From an uncultured Oscillospiraceae bacterium (lineage in GTDB: Bacteria; Bacillota; Clostridia; Oscillospirales; Oscillospiraceae): a stretch of 10,976 nt of DNA. The stretch is from the NCBI GenBank assembly GCA_947627085.1, contig CANQUO010000059.1:1-10976 (forward strand), given 5' to 3'. Shown here in pieces: positions 5,987 through 10,976 of the stretch. The translations under genes and the position numbers were made by a program. The first letter of the stretch is position 1. Each line of letters begins with the position of its first letter. The notes beneath the pieces were generated by a model. The model did no database searches and was not told the origin of the DNA. It worked only from the letters and a program-made list of their open reading frames with translations.

Positions 5987-6019
5987 ATTTTTTCTGACGC
6001 GCATGTCGTCAGAAAAAAT
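5987..6019. terminator. 13-bp hairpin with A/T tracts (bidirectional terminator-like)
   Basis: ATTTTTTCTGACG (5987-5999) pairs perfectly with CGTCAGAAAAAAT (6007-6019) across a 7-nt loop. On either strand the G/C stem is bordered by T6/A6 runs, the form of a bidirectional terminator, but it may instead be part of the repeat cluster here. Confidence 0.5.
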
Positions 6020-6060
6020 ATTTAATGGCCGTGGATTTAAGCCGGTGGTCATTACATAGT

Positions 6061-6090
6061 AAAAGGCGGGCGCGTGGGCGTCAGCCTTTT
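6061..6090 (-). terminator. Candidate terminator downstream of the GNAT gene
   Basis: AAAAGGC (6061-6067) and GCCTTTT (6084-6090) form a 7-bp stem with a 16-nt G+C-rich loop, 10 bp beyond the GNAT stop. On the minus strand the right arm ends in TTTT. The loop is long, so strength is uncertain. Confidence 0.5.
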
Positions 6091-6100
6091 GCGATATTCA

Positions 6101-6886
6101 CTATTGCTGTCCTTTTGAATTCATTTTCTCCACAAACTCGGCGCTTTTCGCCGTGAGCTCCACCCAGGCGGGGCGAAAGCCGCTTCTTATGGCGTTGCGC
6201 ACGGACCTTATATTTGACCAGGCGGCGCAGTAAAATGGCGTCTTTCCCCTTTCAAGTATCTCGCGGGCCAATCTGGCCGTCAGCGCCGAGGCCACGCCAC
6301 GCCTTCGATATTCCGGCAATACGTCGACGCCGATCTGCCACATGGTGTCGCAGTCGGCGGAGCACCCGGCAAGGCCGATGAGCCTTCCCTTATCGAAGGC
6401 TCCCACGCCCAGAACGTCCAGCTCCCGGCGCTTTTCACAAAGGGCGTTGCTCCACTCATGGGTATATAGCGGTCCGAAGTCCTCCGTCGTCAAAAGTCTC
6501 GTCTCATACGGGCAGTCGAGCTTTTGCATCGCTTTAATGTCCGGCAGGAAATATTCCGCCATAAAACAGACCCGGAGCCCCTCCCTTTGAAGCCCGTCGT
6601 TCAAAACGTGCATGTTCGGCGTCTCAAAGCAGTGCTCGACCGGGTAGGAGCTTATATAGTCTGTCACAAATCCCCTGTATTTTTCGCCCACCGACGCCAC
6701 CACGTTGTTGCCGTAGGATATGAGCTGGCAGTCAAAGGGCAGCGTCAGATATTTTCTGGCTCTCGAATCCGCCCGTGAGACGACCGTCACATTTTCGCTT
6801 TTCAGAAAATCCCCCGCCTCACACCCCGCGTCGATCGCCGACTGCTCCATGGCGGTTTTTAAAATCCTCTCGTTCGTAAACTCCAT
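6101..6886 (-). CDS. GNAT-family N-acetyltransferase
   Basis: A 261-residue cytoplasmic protein. The C-terminal half (about 125-245) is a GNAT acyl-CoA transferase domain: G-R-L-I-G-L-A-G (167-174), motif A with V-D-V-L-P-E-Y-R-R-R-G-V-A-S-A-L (187-202), whose R-R-R-G-V-A loop binds the acetyl-CoA pyrophosphate, and motif B A-A-W-S-N-I-R-S-V-R-N-A-I-R-S-G-F-R (221-238). The N-terminal ~120 residues are not recognised and may be a degenerate second GNAT-like or substrate domain; the substrate is unknown. The ATG at 6886 is preferred because GGAGTG lies 7 nt upstream; an in-frame TTG at 6904 precedes that site. It lies downstream of the DUF3048 gene in the same direction, but a terminator separates them and no clear promoter of its own is seen. 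Confidence 0.88.
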   Translation of the reverse strand: MEFTNERILKTAMEQSAIDAGCEAGDFLKSENVTVVSRADSRARKYLTLPFDCQLISYGNNVVASVGEKYRGFVTDYISSYPVEHCFETPNMHVLNDGLQREGLRVCFMAEYFLPDIKAMQKLDCPYETRLLTTEDFGPLYTHEWSNALCEKRRELDVLGVGAFDKGRLIGLAGCSADCDTMWQIGVDVLPEYRRRGVASALTARLAREILERGKTPFYCAAWSNIRSVRNAIRSGFRPAWVELTAKSAEFVEKMNSKGQQ

Positions 6887-6904
6887 AATTTCCACTCCGT
6901 TCAA

Positions 6905-6932
6905 CGAAAAAAGGCCATGCGGCCTTTTTTCG
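6905..6932 (-). terminator. Intrinsic terminator after the DUF3048 gene
   Basis: CGAAAAAAGGCC (6905-6916), loop ATGC, GGCCTTTTTTCG (6921-6932): a 12-bp perfect stem with a T6 run on either strand. It begins 13 bp past the DUF3048 stop and ends about 18 bp before the GNAT start, almost abutting the GNAT ribosome binding site. Confidence 0.82.
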
Positions 6933-6945
6933 GGATTTTCGATTT

Positions 6946-8148
6946 TTATTTGACATCCACGCTCCCGGTGGAGAGTGGGATGATCCCGATGTATGTAACT
7001 CCCGGGGAGAAGAGGACCTCTTTTCCGTCCGCGTCAAGGAAGGTGAACTGGCCGGAGTTTGATTTGCGGGTCCATTTTATCTCCCGGGCAGTGCCGTCGG
7101 CGATGAACCAGCCGTTCCCGGAGCCGGTGAGGGTGGCGGAGAGGCGGCCCTCGGTGTCGCCGGCTATGGGGGTCAGCTTGGCGGAGATCACAACGATGTT
7201 CCGGACCTTCACCTGGGCGCCGTCGTCGGAGTCCTTCATGGCCCCGCCGTACTGGCTGACGGCGTAGAGACCGGTGGCGCCGTCGTACTCAAAGGACGTG
7301 GACTTGGAGCCGTTGAAGCTGACGGTGACACTCTTTCCCGAGGAGCCGGAGCGCTCATAGCCCGAGGGAGCGAAGGTCATGCCGGCGTCGAAGCCGCTCT
7401 TGTGGTCCACGCGGAAGCGGTTTTTCGTCATTATCTCATTAAGGCGGTTTATCTCAAACATGAGGCTGTGGACCGAGCCCATGTTCTCCTTGCGCCATGA
7501 GTCCCGGTAGAAGCCCTCGCCGGAGCCGTTGACCCCGTCGAGCCGGTCGATGCCGCTGTCTTTGAGCCTCCGGTAGGCGTCGTCGCTCCCGCCGGCGTGG
7601 ATATATACGGCGTCATAGCCCAGGGCTATGTCCACGAAATACGGCCGGGCCGAGCGGACGGAGCCCACAGCGTCAATGCCCTTCAGGTCCTGATAGATGC
7701 CCATAAAGCGTGTTATGCCGCCCTCTACGGGAATCTCGTATATTATGTCGGCGGAGCCGATGCCCTCCTGGGGCGTGGCCTTTTTAAGGTTGTTGAACAT
7801 AACGGCCACGGGCCTTTTGCCGGATATGTCCTCAGGGACCTCCAAGCCGGTCAAGGGGTTCACAAACTCCGGGGCCGGCGGCTCGGTGGGAGGCTCCGTC
7901 GGGGGCTGGGTGGCCTCGGTAGGCTCGGTTGTTGGCGCCGGGGGCTGGGTCGGAGGCTCGGTTGTGGGCGCCTGGGAATCGGTTGGCGCGGAGGTCTCCT
8001 CCGTCTCATTATCACTCCCCGATGTGATCGCGTTGACGACCAGCACCACGCAAAGTATGGCGATAAGCACGCCCGCCGCGGCGCAGGCTATAAGGGTAAG
8101 CGTCCTTTTGTCAATGGACGGCTGGGGCTGGTGCTTGCCTCTTGCCAT
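6946..8148 (-). CDS. Membrane-anchored DUF3048 (YerB-like) protein
   Basis: A 400-residue protein anchored by one N-terminal helix (about 17-41, after a basic start) with the bulk outside the cell. A Pro/Thr/Glu spacer (about 51-94, repeated T-E-P-P and P-T-E motifs) leads into the DUF3048 domain from N-P-L-T-G-L at 97. Family hallmarks follow: R-P-V-A-V-M-F-N-N, A-D-I-I-Y-E, V-E-G-G-I-T-R-F, V-R-S-A-R-P-Y-F, D-A-V-Y-I-H-A-G-G-S and F-Y-R-D. Relatives such as Bacillus YerB are lipoproteins; this one has no lipobox and uses a transmembrane anchor instead. The biochemical role of the family is not established. AAGGAGAGG precedes the ATG at 8148, a terminator follows the stop, and a MITE-like palindrome starts 21 bp upstream, so its promoter may lie within or across that element. 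Confidence 0.93.
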   Translation of the reverse strand: MARGKHQPQPSIDKRTLTLIACAAAGVLIAILCVVLVVNAITSGSDNETEETSAPTDSQAPTTEPPTQPPAPTTEPTEATQPPTEPPTEPPAPEFVNPLTGLEVPEDISGKRPVAVMFNNLKKATPQEGIGSADIIYEIPVEGGITRFMGIYQDLKGIDAVGSVRSARPYFVDIALGYDAVYIHAGGSDDAYRRLKDSGIDRLDGVNGSGEGFYRDSWRKENMGSVHSLMFEINRLNEIMTKNRFRVDHKSGFDAGMTFAPSGYERSGSSGKSVTVSFNGSKSTSFEYDGATGLYAVSQYGGAMKDSDDGAQVKVRNIVVISAKLTPIAGDTEGRLSATLTGSGNGWFIADGTAREIKWTRKSNSGQFTFLDADGKEVLFSPGVTYIGIIPLSTGSVDVK

Positions 8149-8168
8149 AATATCCTCTCCTTATCATT

Positions 8169-8334
8169 TAATACTAATATCTAATTAAAACAAGCCATTC
8201 GCGACGGCCTTTTTCGCGCCATGCGGCGTCAGCCGCCTTGGAAATACCAATGGGTATTCCCTGCGTCGCCTTCCTTGCATGACACGAAAAATCCTCGCCG
8301 CTCGGTGTCTACTTTTAAATAGATATTAGTATTA
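8169..8334. mobile_element. MITE-like 166-bp imperfect palindrome
   Basis: The ends are inverted repeats: the left begins TAATACTAATATCT and the right ends in its exact complement, with the match continuing through TTAAAA to about 22 bp per arm with one mismatch. Inside, TTTTTCGCGCCATGC (8210-8224) pairs with its near complement at 8279-8293 (two differences), and GCGGC-GTCA-GCCGC and AATACC-AATG-GGTATT make smaller hairpins, so the whole element can fold into one long stem. No coding frame is evident. The outermost bases are TA on both sides, which would fit a TA target duplication as in IS630/Tc1-type MITEs, though TA also simply extends the palindrome. It sits between the DUF3048 start and the DUF4364 promoter. 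Confidence 0.65.
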
Positions 8335-8421
8335 TCTCTCTTTTTCGAAAAGCGCGGTATCTCTTTTGCGTTTATTTTACTATATTTTCGGAAATACGTC
8401 AATCGTCACGGAGAAAAGTAC

Positions 8422-8450
8422 TTGTGAAAAAGTCAGAATGAATGTATAAT
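8422..8450 (+). promoter_or_regulatory. Sigma-A promoter of the DUF4364 gene
   Basis: TTGTGA (8422-8427, 4/6), a 17-bp spacer, then a perfect TATAAT (8445-8450). The transcript would start near 8457, about 35 nt before the ATG. The rest of 8335-8421 is A+T-rich with no gene. Confidence 0.75.
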
Positions 8451-8491
8451 ATATTTATATTTTAAAAATCTCGAAAAAGGAGGCGGTGAAA

Positions 8492-9022
8492 ATGGAAGGA
8501 CGGCTCGGATTTATTCACAGCGAGATGGACCTTAAGGTGCTCATACTGTTTATCCTCCGCCGCCTGCCCCAGGCCGCGACCTGGGAGGAGCTGACGGATA
8601 TGACGCTCCTCACCGATACCGCCATCGGATATTTTGACTTTTCCGAGTGCATGGCGGACCTTACGCGCACGGAGCACATCGCGAAAAGCGAGGAGGGCTA
8701 CACGGTCACCGAGAAGGGCCGGGAAAACGGCGAGGCCATGGAGTCCACTCTCCCCTACTCCGTCAGGGTACGGGCGGAGAAGGCCGCCGGGGCGCTGTCG
8801 GATATCCAGCGCCGGCGGAGCATGATAAAGGCAAGCCACGAGCTTCGCTCCCGGGGCGGTCTCACGGTGCACCTTTCCATGTCCGACGGCCTGGGGCCGG
8901 TGCTGAACATGGACGTTCTTACCGGGGACAACGATCAGGCGGCGAAAATCGAGGGGAATTTCAAAAGGAACGCCGAAAAGCTCTATCTTAAGATAGTGGA
9001 GCTTTTGATGGAGGATAAGTAA
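8492..9022 (+). CDS. DUF4364-family protein
   Basis: A 176-residue soluble protein resembling the DUF4364 family common in Clostridia. The N-terminal ~70 residues look like a winged helix (D-L-K-V-L-I-L-F-I-L-R-R-L, I-G-Y-F-D-F-S-E-C-M-A-D-L, then a strand pair ending Y-T-V-T-E-K-G), suggesting DNA binding or a related role; the C-terminal part (L-T-V-H-L-S-M-S-D-G) is beta-prone and ends in a helix. No specific function is known to me. The ATG at 8492 is preferred because GGAGG (8479-8483) is 8 nt upstream; a GTG at 8486 is only 2 nt from it. It is monocistronic, with its own promoter and a downstream hairpin. Confidence 0.85.
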   Translation: MEGRLGFIHSEMDLKVLILFILRRLPQAATWEELTDMTLLTDTAIGYFDFSECMADLTRTEHIAKSEEGYTVTEKGRENGEAMESTLPYSVRVRAEKAAGALSDIQRRRSMIKASHELRSRGGLTVHLSMSDGLGPVLNMDVLTGDNDQAAKIEGNFKRNAEKLYLKIVELLMEDK

Positions 9023-9071
9023 ACATTTTGGAATAAACCTTTAAATTGGACAAATTATGATTTTCCCGTAG

Positions 9072-9092
9072 GGGAGGGTCCCAGACCCTCCC
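9072..9092 (+). terminator. Candidate terminator of the DUF4364 gene
   Basis: GGGAGGGTC (9072-9080), loop CCA, GACCCTCCC (9084-9092): a 9-bp perfect G+C-rich stem 49 bp after the stop. The following tract (GTTTACATT) is only moderately T-rich, so termination efficiency is uncertain. Confidence 0.6.
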
Positions 9093-9099
9093 GTTTACA

Positions 9100-9116
9100 T
9101 TAATATTAATATCTAA
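9100..9116. repeat. Solo copy of the MITE-like end sequence
   Basis: TTAATATTAATATCTAA matches the left end of the element at 8168-8184 at 16 of 17 positions, in the same orientation. No matching right end was found within about 80 bp on either side. It could be a remnant of a second copy, or chance in an A+T-rich spacer. Confidence 0.35.
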
Positions 9117-9120
9117 ATAT

Positions 9121-9143
9121 ACCCCCCGGCAAAGCCGGGGGGT
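9121..9143 (-). terminator. Terminator of the SPFH operon
   Basis: ACCCCCCGGC (9121-9130), loop AAA, GCCGGGGGGT (9134-9143): a 10-bp perfect stem, 5 bp beyond the stop of the last operon gene on the minus strand. Its minus-strand tail (ATATTTAGATATT) is A/T-rich rather than a pure T-run. It may also back up the plus-strand hairpin at 9072-9092. Confidence 0.65.
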
Positions 9144-9148
9144 CGTCA

Positions 9149-9427
9149 TTACCCTGATTTTCTCTTAAGATATGTCTTTATGAACGTCCGCGCGCCGAAT
9201 ATGAGAAGGAGGGCGGCGATAATCAGCATCACAGTACCGGCCGCGCCGCGTCCGTCCTTTATAAACAGAAGCCCCGCAAGCGCCACGATTCCCACGACGG
9301 CGGCGTAAAGGAGCGCCAGCACGGCTATGAGGGCGTACCGCGCGGGCTTTGGGACTCTGGGGCATTTGCTTGCCTCGCCCATACCCTCGAATACGAGGTC
9401 AAGGACAAACTCAAAGAGAAACTCCAC
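9149..9427 (-). CDS. Small two-helix membrane protein of the SPFH operon
   Basis: A 92-residue protein from a GTG start at 9427, 1 nt after the stop of the RHH gene, so translation is probably coupled. Residues about 31-56 and 62-78 are hydrophobic helices separated by a short K-D-G-R-G loop, and the tail is basic (Y-L-K-R-K-S-G). The N-terminal 25 residues are acidic and amphipathic (E-F-L-F-E-F-V-L-D-L-V-F-E) and could be a membrane-surface helix. No family recognised. A later start at the Met at residue 16 is possible, since the ribosome binding site for the GTG is weak. Position suggests a partner of the SPFH protein. Confidence 0.7.
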   Translation of the reverse strand: MEFLFEFVLDLVFEGMGEASKCPRVPKPARYALIAVLALLYAAVVGIVALAGLLFIKDGRGAAGTVMLIIAALLLIFGARTFIKTYLKRKSG

Positions 9428-9428
9428 T

Positions 9429-9659
9429 TCACTTCCCGCCCTTCCGGCGTCTCACCGCCTCCGTGAGGATATACTCTATCTGTCCGTTTATACTGCGAAA
9501 ATCCTCCTCGGCCCAGGCGGCGATCTCTGTCCAGAGTGTGTTTGACAGCCTCAGCGGCACCTGCTTTTTGGCCGACTCCTTCGCCTTCAGCTCCCGCTCA
9601 AGAGCCTCGATGCGCTCAAGTCTCTCCCGGAGGGCCTCTTCACGCTCTTTAGGGTCCAT
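9429..9659 (-). CDS. Arc-like ribbon-helix-helix protein
   Basis: A 76-residue protein with two visible parts. Residues about 2-32 are a highly charged heptad-like helix (E-R-E-E-A-L-R-E-R-L-E-R-I-E-A-L-E-R-E), probably a coiled coil. Residues about 33-72 look like an Arc/MetJ-type ribbon-helix-helix: strand V-P-L-R-L-S, helix N-T-L-W-T-E-I-A-A-W-A-E-E-D, turn S-I-N-G-Q, helix I-E-Y-I-L-T-E-A-V-R-R-R. Such proteins bind DNA as dimers through the strand. The ATG at 9659 overlaps the SPFH stop as TGATG and has GGGAG 9 nt upstream; a longer frame from 9710 lies inside the SPFH gene and is not preferred. It may autoregulate the operon, or the fold may be used for protein contacts. Confidence 0.82.
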   Translation of the reverse strand: MDPKEREEALRERLERIEALERELKAKESAKKQVPLRLSNTLWTEIAAWAEEDFRSINGQIEYILTEAVRRRKGGK

Positions 9660-10684
9660 CAGTATATGCTCCCGGAGTTGACGATGGGCTGGGCGTCCTT
9701 GTTGCCGCACAGAACCACAAGGAGGTTGGAGACCATGGCGGCCTTGCGCTCCTCATCAAGGTTCACCACCTCGTCCTCGTTGAGCCTGTCGATGGCCATT
9801 TTCACCATACCCACCGCGCCGTCCACGATCTTCTGCCTGGCGGCGATTATGGCCACGGCCTGCTGGCGCTGGAGCATTGCGGCGGCAATCTCCTCGGCGT
9901 AGGCAAGGTGGGTTATGCGCACCTCCTCCACGGTGAGGCCGGCAGATACGACGCGCTTTTGAAGCTCCTCCCGCATGGTGTCGGCGATCTCTATGGTGGA
10001 GGAGCGCAGGGTCTTTTCCCTCACGCCGTCGTCGTCATCGTCGTCGTCAAATATGTCGTAGGGGTAGAGCCGGGCTATGTTGCGTATGGTGGCGTCGGTC
10101 TGGATACTGAGAAATTCCTGATAGTTCTCCACCGCGAAGGCCGCCAGCGTGGGATTTTCCACGTGCCATATTACCACCGCGCCGATGATTATGGGGTTGC
10201 CCAGAACGTCGTTGACCTTCTGCTTCTGGTTATTCAGCGTCTGGGTCTTGAGGCTGATGCCCTTGCCCACACCAACGGAGACCAGGGAGGCCTTCCCCTC
10301 GGCGGCCAGCTGCTTGCTCTTTTCCTGAGCGGCGCTGAGAGCCGCGTTATAGGCAGGCGAGAAGGAGGTGACGAAGGGGTTTACATAATAAAACCCGCTC
10401 TTCTTCACCGTGCCGTAGTATTTGCCGAAAAGCGTGAACACCCGCGCCTCGTTGGGCTTGACTATCTTCAGGCCCGCTAAGAGCACCGGGCAGACGAGCC
10501 AGCCGCCCACGCCGCCCAGGAGCATCCCCACAACGCCCAGCGCCGTGGGACAAGCCCCTGAGACCACCCCCAAGGTGGACAGCACGAATATGGCTGTGCC
10601 GCCGACGATGCCGGCGATGAGCACCATCAGCATGAGCCCGCCGGATACAGGCCGGAGCTCTCTTTCCTCAATGTCTGATTTCAT
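9659..10684 (-). CDS. SPFH/band-7 domain membrane protein
   Basis: A 341-residue membrane scaffold of the stomatin/prohibitin/flotillin/HflK group. Two N-terminal hydrophobic helices (about 15-42 and 46-73) are followed by the SPFH domain start (K-P-N-E-A-R-V-F-T-L-F-G-K-Y-Y-G-T-V, 76-93; G-F-Y-Y-V-N-P-F, 97-104). A charged insert lies at about 114-142; the core resumes with L-K-T-Q-T-L-N-N-Q and ends with an Ala/Glu/Gln helix (A-Y-A-E-E-I-A-A-A-M-L-Q-R-Q-Q-A, 261-276) typical of SPFH oligomers. A seven-Asp run sits at 213-219. The C-terminus (about 310-341) has the block E-E-R-K-A-A-M-V-S-N-L-L-V-V-L-C-G. The ATG at 10684 follows GGGGAGG by 7 nt. It is the first gene of a three-gene operon with its own promoter. 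Cargo or partner proteins are not identifiable. Confidence 0.93.
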   Translation of the reverse strand: MKSDIEERELRPVSGGLMLMVLIAGIVGGTAIFVLSTLGVVSGACPTALGVVGMLLGGVGGWLVCPVLLAGLKIVKPNEARVFTLFGKYYGTVKKSGFYYVNPFVTSFSPAYNAALSAAQEKSKQLAAEGKASLVSVGVGKGISLKTQTLNNQKQKVNDVLGNPIIIGAVVIWHVENPTLAAFAVENYQEFLSIQTDATIRNIARLYPYDIFDDDDDDDGVREKTLRSSTIEIADTMREELQKRVVSAGLTVEEVRITHLAYAEEIAAAMLQRQQAVAIIAARQKIVDGAVGMVKMAIDRLNEDEVVNLDEERKAAMVSNLLVVLCGNKDAQPIVNSGSIY

Positions 10685-10710
10685 ATGTATTCCTCCCCTG
10701 GTAAATTTTT

Positions 10711-10731
10711 ATGATATCAAAATAATATCAT
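10711..10731. promoter_or_regulatory. Inverted repeat overlapping the SPFH promoter -10
   Basis: ATGATAT (10711-10717) and ATATCAT (10725-10731) are perfect inverted arms around a 7-bp centre, covering the -10 hexamer and the expected transcription start. It is a reasonable operator candidate for a dimeric repressor; the RHH protein in the same operon is the obvious suspect. In A+T-rich DNA the chance level is not negligible. Confidence 0.5.
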
Positions 10732-10750
10732 TATAATATTTATTTGTCAA
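10722..10750 (-). promoter_or_regulatory. Sigma-A promoter of the SPFH operon
   Basis: Minus-strand TTGACA (10745-10750, 6/6), a 17-bp spacer, TATTAT (10722-10727, 5/6). The start would be near 10715, leaving a leader of about 30 nt with GGGGAGG before the ATG. Confidence 0.82.
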
Positions 10751-10775
10751 GGTATTTTTTCCAAAAACTAAAAAA

Positions 10776-10803
10776 CAGGAGGCGGAATCGATACCGCCTC
10801 CTG
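10776..10803 (-). terminator. Intrinsic terminator of the aminotransferase gene
   Basis: CAGGAGGCGG (10776-10785) pairs with CCGCCTCCTG (10794-10803) across an 8-nt loop. On the minus strand it is followed by TTTTTTAGTTTTTGG, a clear T-tract, and lies 18 bp past the stop codon. It separates this gene from the SPFH promoter. Confidence 0.88.
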
Positions 10804-10821
10804 CTACGCTTAAGCTTTCGC

Positions 10822-10976
10822 TCAGTCACATACCTTCTGTGTCCAGCCACGGGTATCCGGGCGGGTGCCCCACTGGATGCCGGTGAGCTCGTCGTAAAAG
10901 CGCTGGGTGAGCTCGCCTATCCCGCCATCGCCGATGGAGATGTCCTTGCCCTCATAGTAGAGGTGTCCCACCAGGG
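10822..10976 (-). CDS. ilvE: Branched-chain-amino-acid aminotransferase, C-terminal 50 residues (partial)
   Basis: The gene enters from the right edge; 50 complete codons and a TGA stop (10822-10824) are in the window. The peptide contains Y-E-G-K-D-I-S-I-G-D-G-G-I-G-E-L-T, F-Y-D-E-L-T-G-I-Q-W-G and D-T-R-G-W, matching the C-terminus of class IV PLP-dependent branched-chain aminotransferases (typically ...G-x-x-G-P-x-x-x-x-L-Y-D-x-L-T-G-I-Q-x-G...G-W). The enzyme interconverts Leu, Ile and Val with their 2-oxo acids using 2-oxoglutarate/glutamate. The PLP lysine and start lie outside the window. Other class IV members are less likely because of the L-T-G-I-Q block. Confidence 0.88.
   Translation of the reverse strand, partial: LVGHLYYEGKDISIGDGGIGELTQRFYDELTGIQWGTRPDTRGWTQKVCD

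Noticed and set aside
7597..8184. 195-codon plus-strand frame rich in Gly/Arg/Leu opposite the DUF3048 gene
   Set aside because: It is the antisense of the Pro/Thr-rich linker and conserved DUF3048 blocks. The low-complexity Gly/Arg text is what the complement of proline codons gives.
8462..8872. 136-codon minus-strand frame opposite the DUF4364 gene
   Set aside because: The plus-strand gene has a promoter, ribosome binding site and family resemblance; this frame has none.
9429..9659. Reading the RHH protein as the antitoxin of a toxin-antitoxin pair
   Set aside because: The adjacent small gene is a two-helix membrane protein with no toxin motif, and the set is headed by an SPFH gene. The sequence gives no positive evidence for a toxin.
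9908..10480. 190-codon plus-strand frame opposite the SPFH gene
   Set aside because: It is a shadow of a G+C-rich conserved gene, with no ribosome binding site and no family match by eye.

Overview
The window looks like chromosomal DNA from a Clostridia-class Firmicute, most likely an Oscillospirales-type gut or rumen anaerobe. This is inferred from gene content and style: SLH-domain surface proteins, AsnA, a DUF3048 (YerB-like) anchored protein, a DUF4364 protein, an SPFH-RHH-small membrane protein operon, strong GGAGG ribosome binding sites and near-consensus sigma-A promoters. No species can be named from the sequence alone.

Left part (1 to about 4,800) is a cell-surface block. It opens with the last codons of an SLH-domain protein on the plus strand. 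A minus-strand run follows, transcribed from about 4,283 towards 278: a small secreted SLH protein, a 615-residue secreted Cys/His peptidase- or amidase-like protein with duplicated repeats and a C-terminal SH3b-like domain, a 396-residue lipoprotein of unknown function, and a 64-residue two-helix membrane protein that may have its own promoter. A 69-residue XRE-family repressor is transcribed divergently from the same intergenic region. That region holds two copies of the 16-bp palindrome AGTAAA-N4-TTTACT; one lies inside the spacer of the strong SLH promoter and the other just upstream of its -35. The likely reading is that the XRE protein controls the surface operon and perhaps itself. By eye this block is more A+T-rich than the rest of the window.

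Middle part (about 4,780 to 9,150) holds housekeeping or conserved genes in mixed orientation: asnA (plus) behind a strong promoter overlapped by a perfect 16-bp palindrome; a noncoding stretch with five hairpins; a GNAT acetyltransferase (minus); a DUF3048 protein (minus); a 166-bp MITE-like imperfect palindrome in the DUF3048/DUF4364 intergenic region; and a DUF4364 gene (plus) with a clear promoter. A lone copy of the MITE-like end sequence lies beyond the DUF4364 gene.

Right part (9,149 to the end) carries a compact minus-strand operon: an SPFH/band-7 membrane protein, then a ribbon-helix-helix protein overlapping its stop codon by 1 nt, then a two-helix membrane protein 1 nt further on. 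It is driven by a TTGACA-17-TATTAT promoter whose -10 lies in an inverted repeat. The window ends in the C-terminal 50 codons of a branched-chain-amino-acid aminotransferase (ilvE-like, minus), followed by a clean intrinsic terminator. No RNA genes, CRISPR arrays or full-length insertion sequences were seen.
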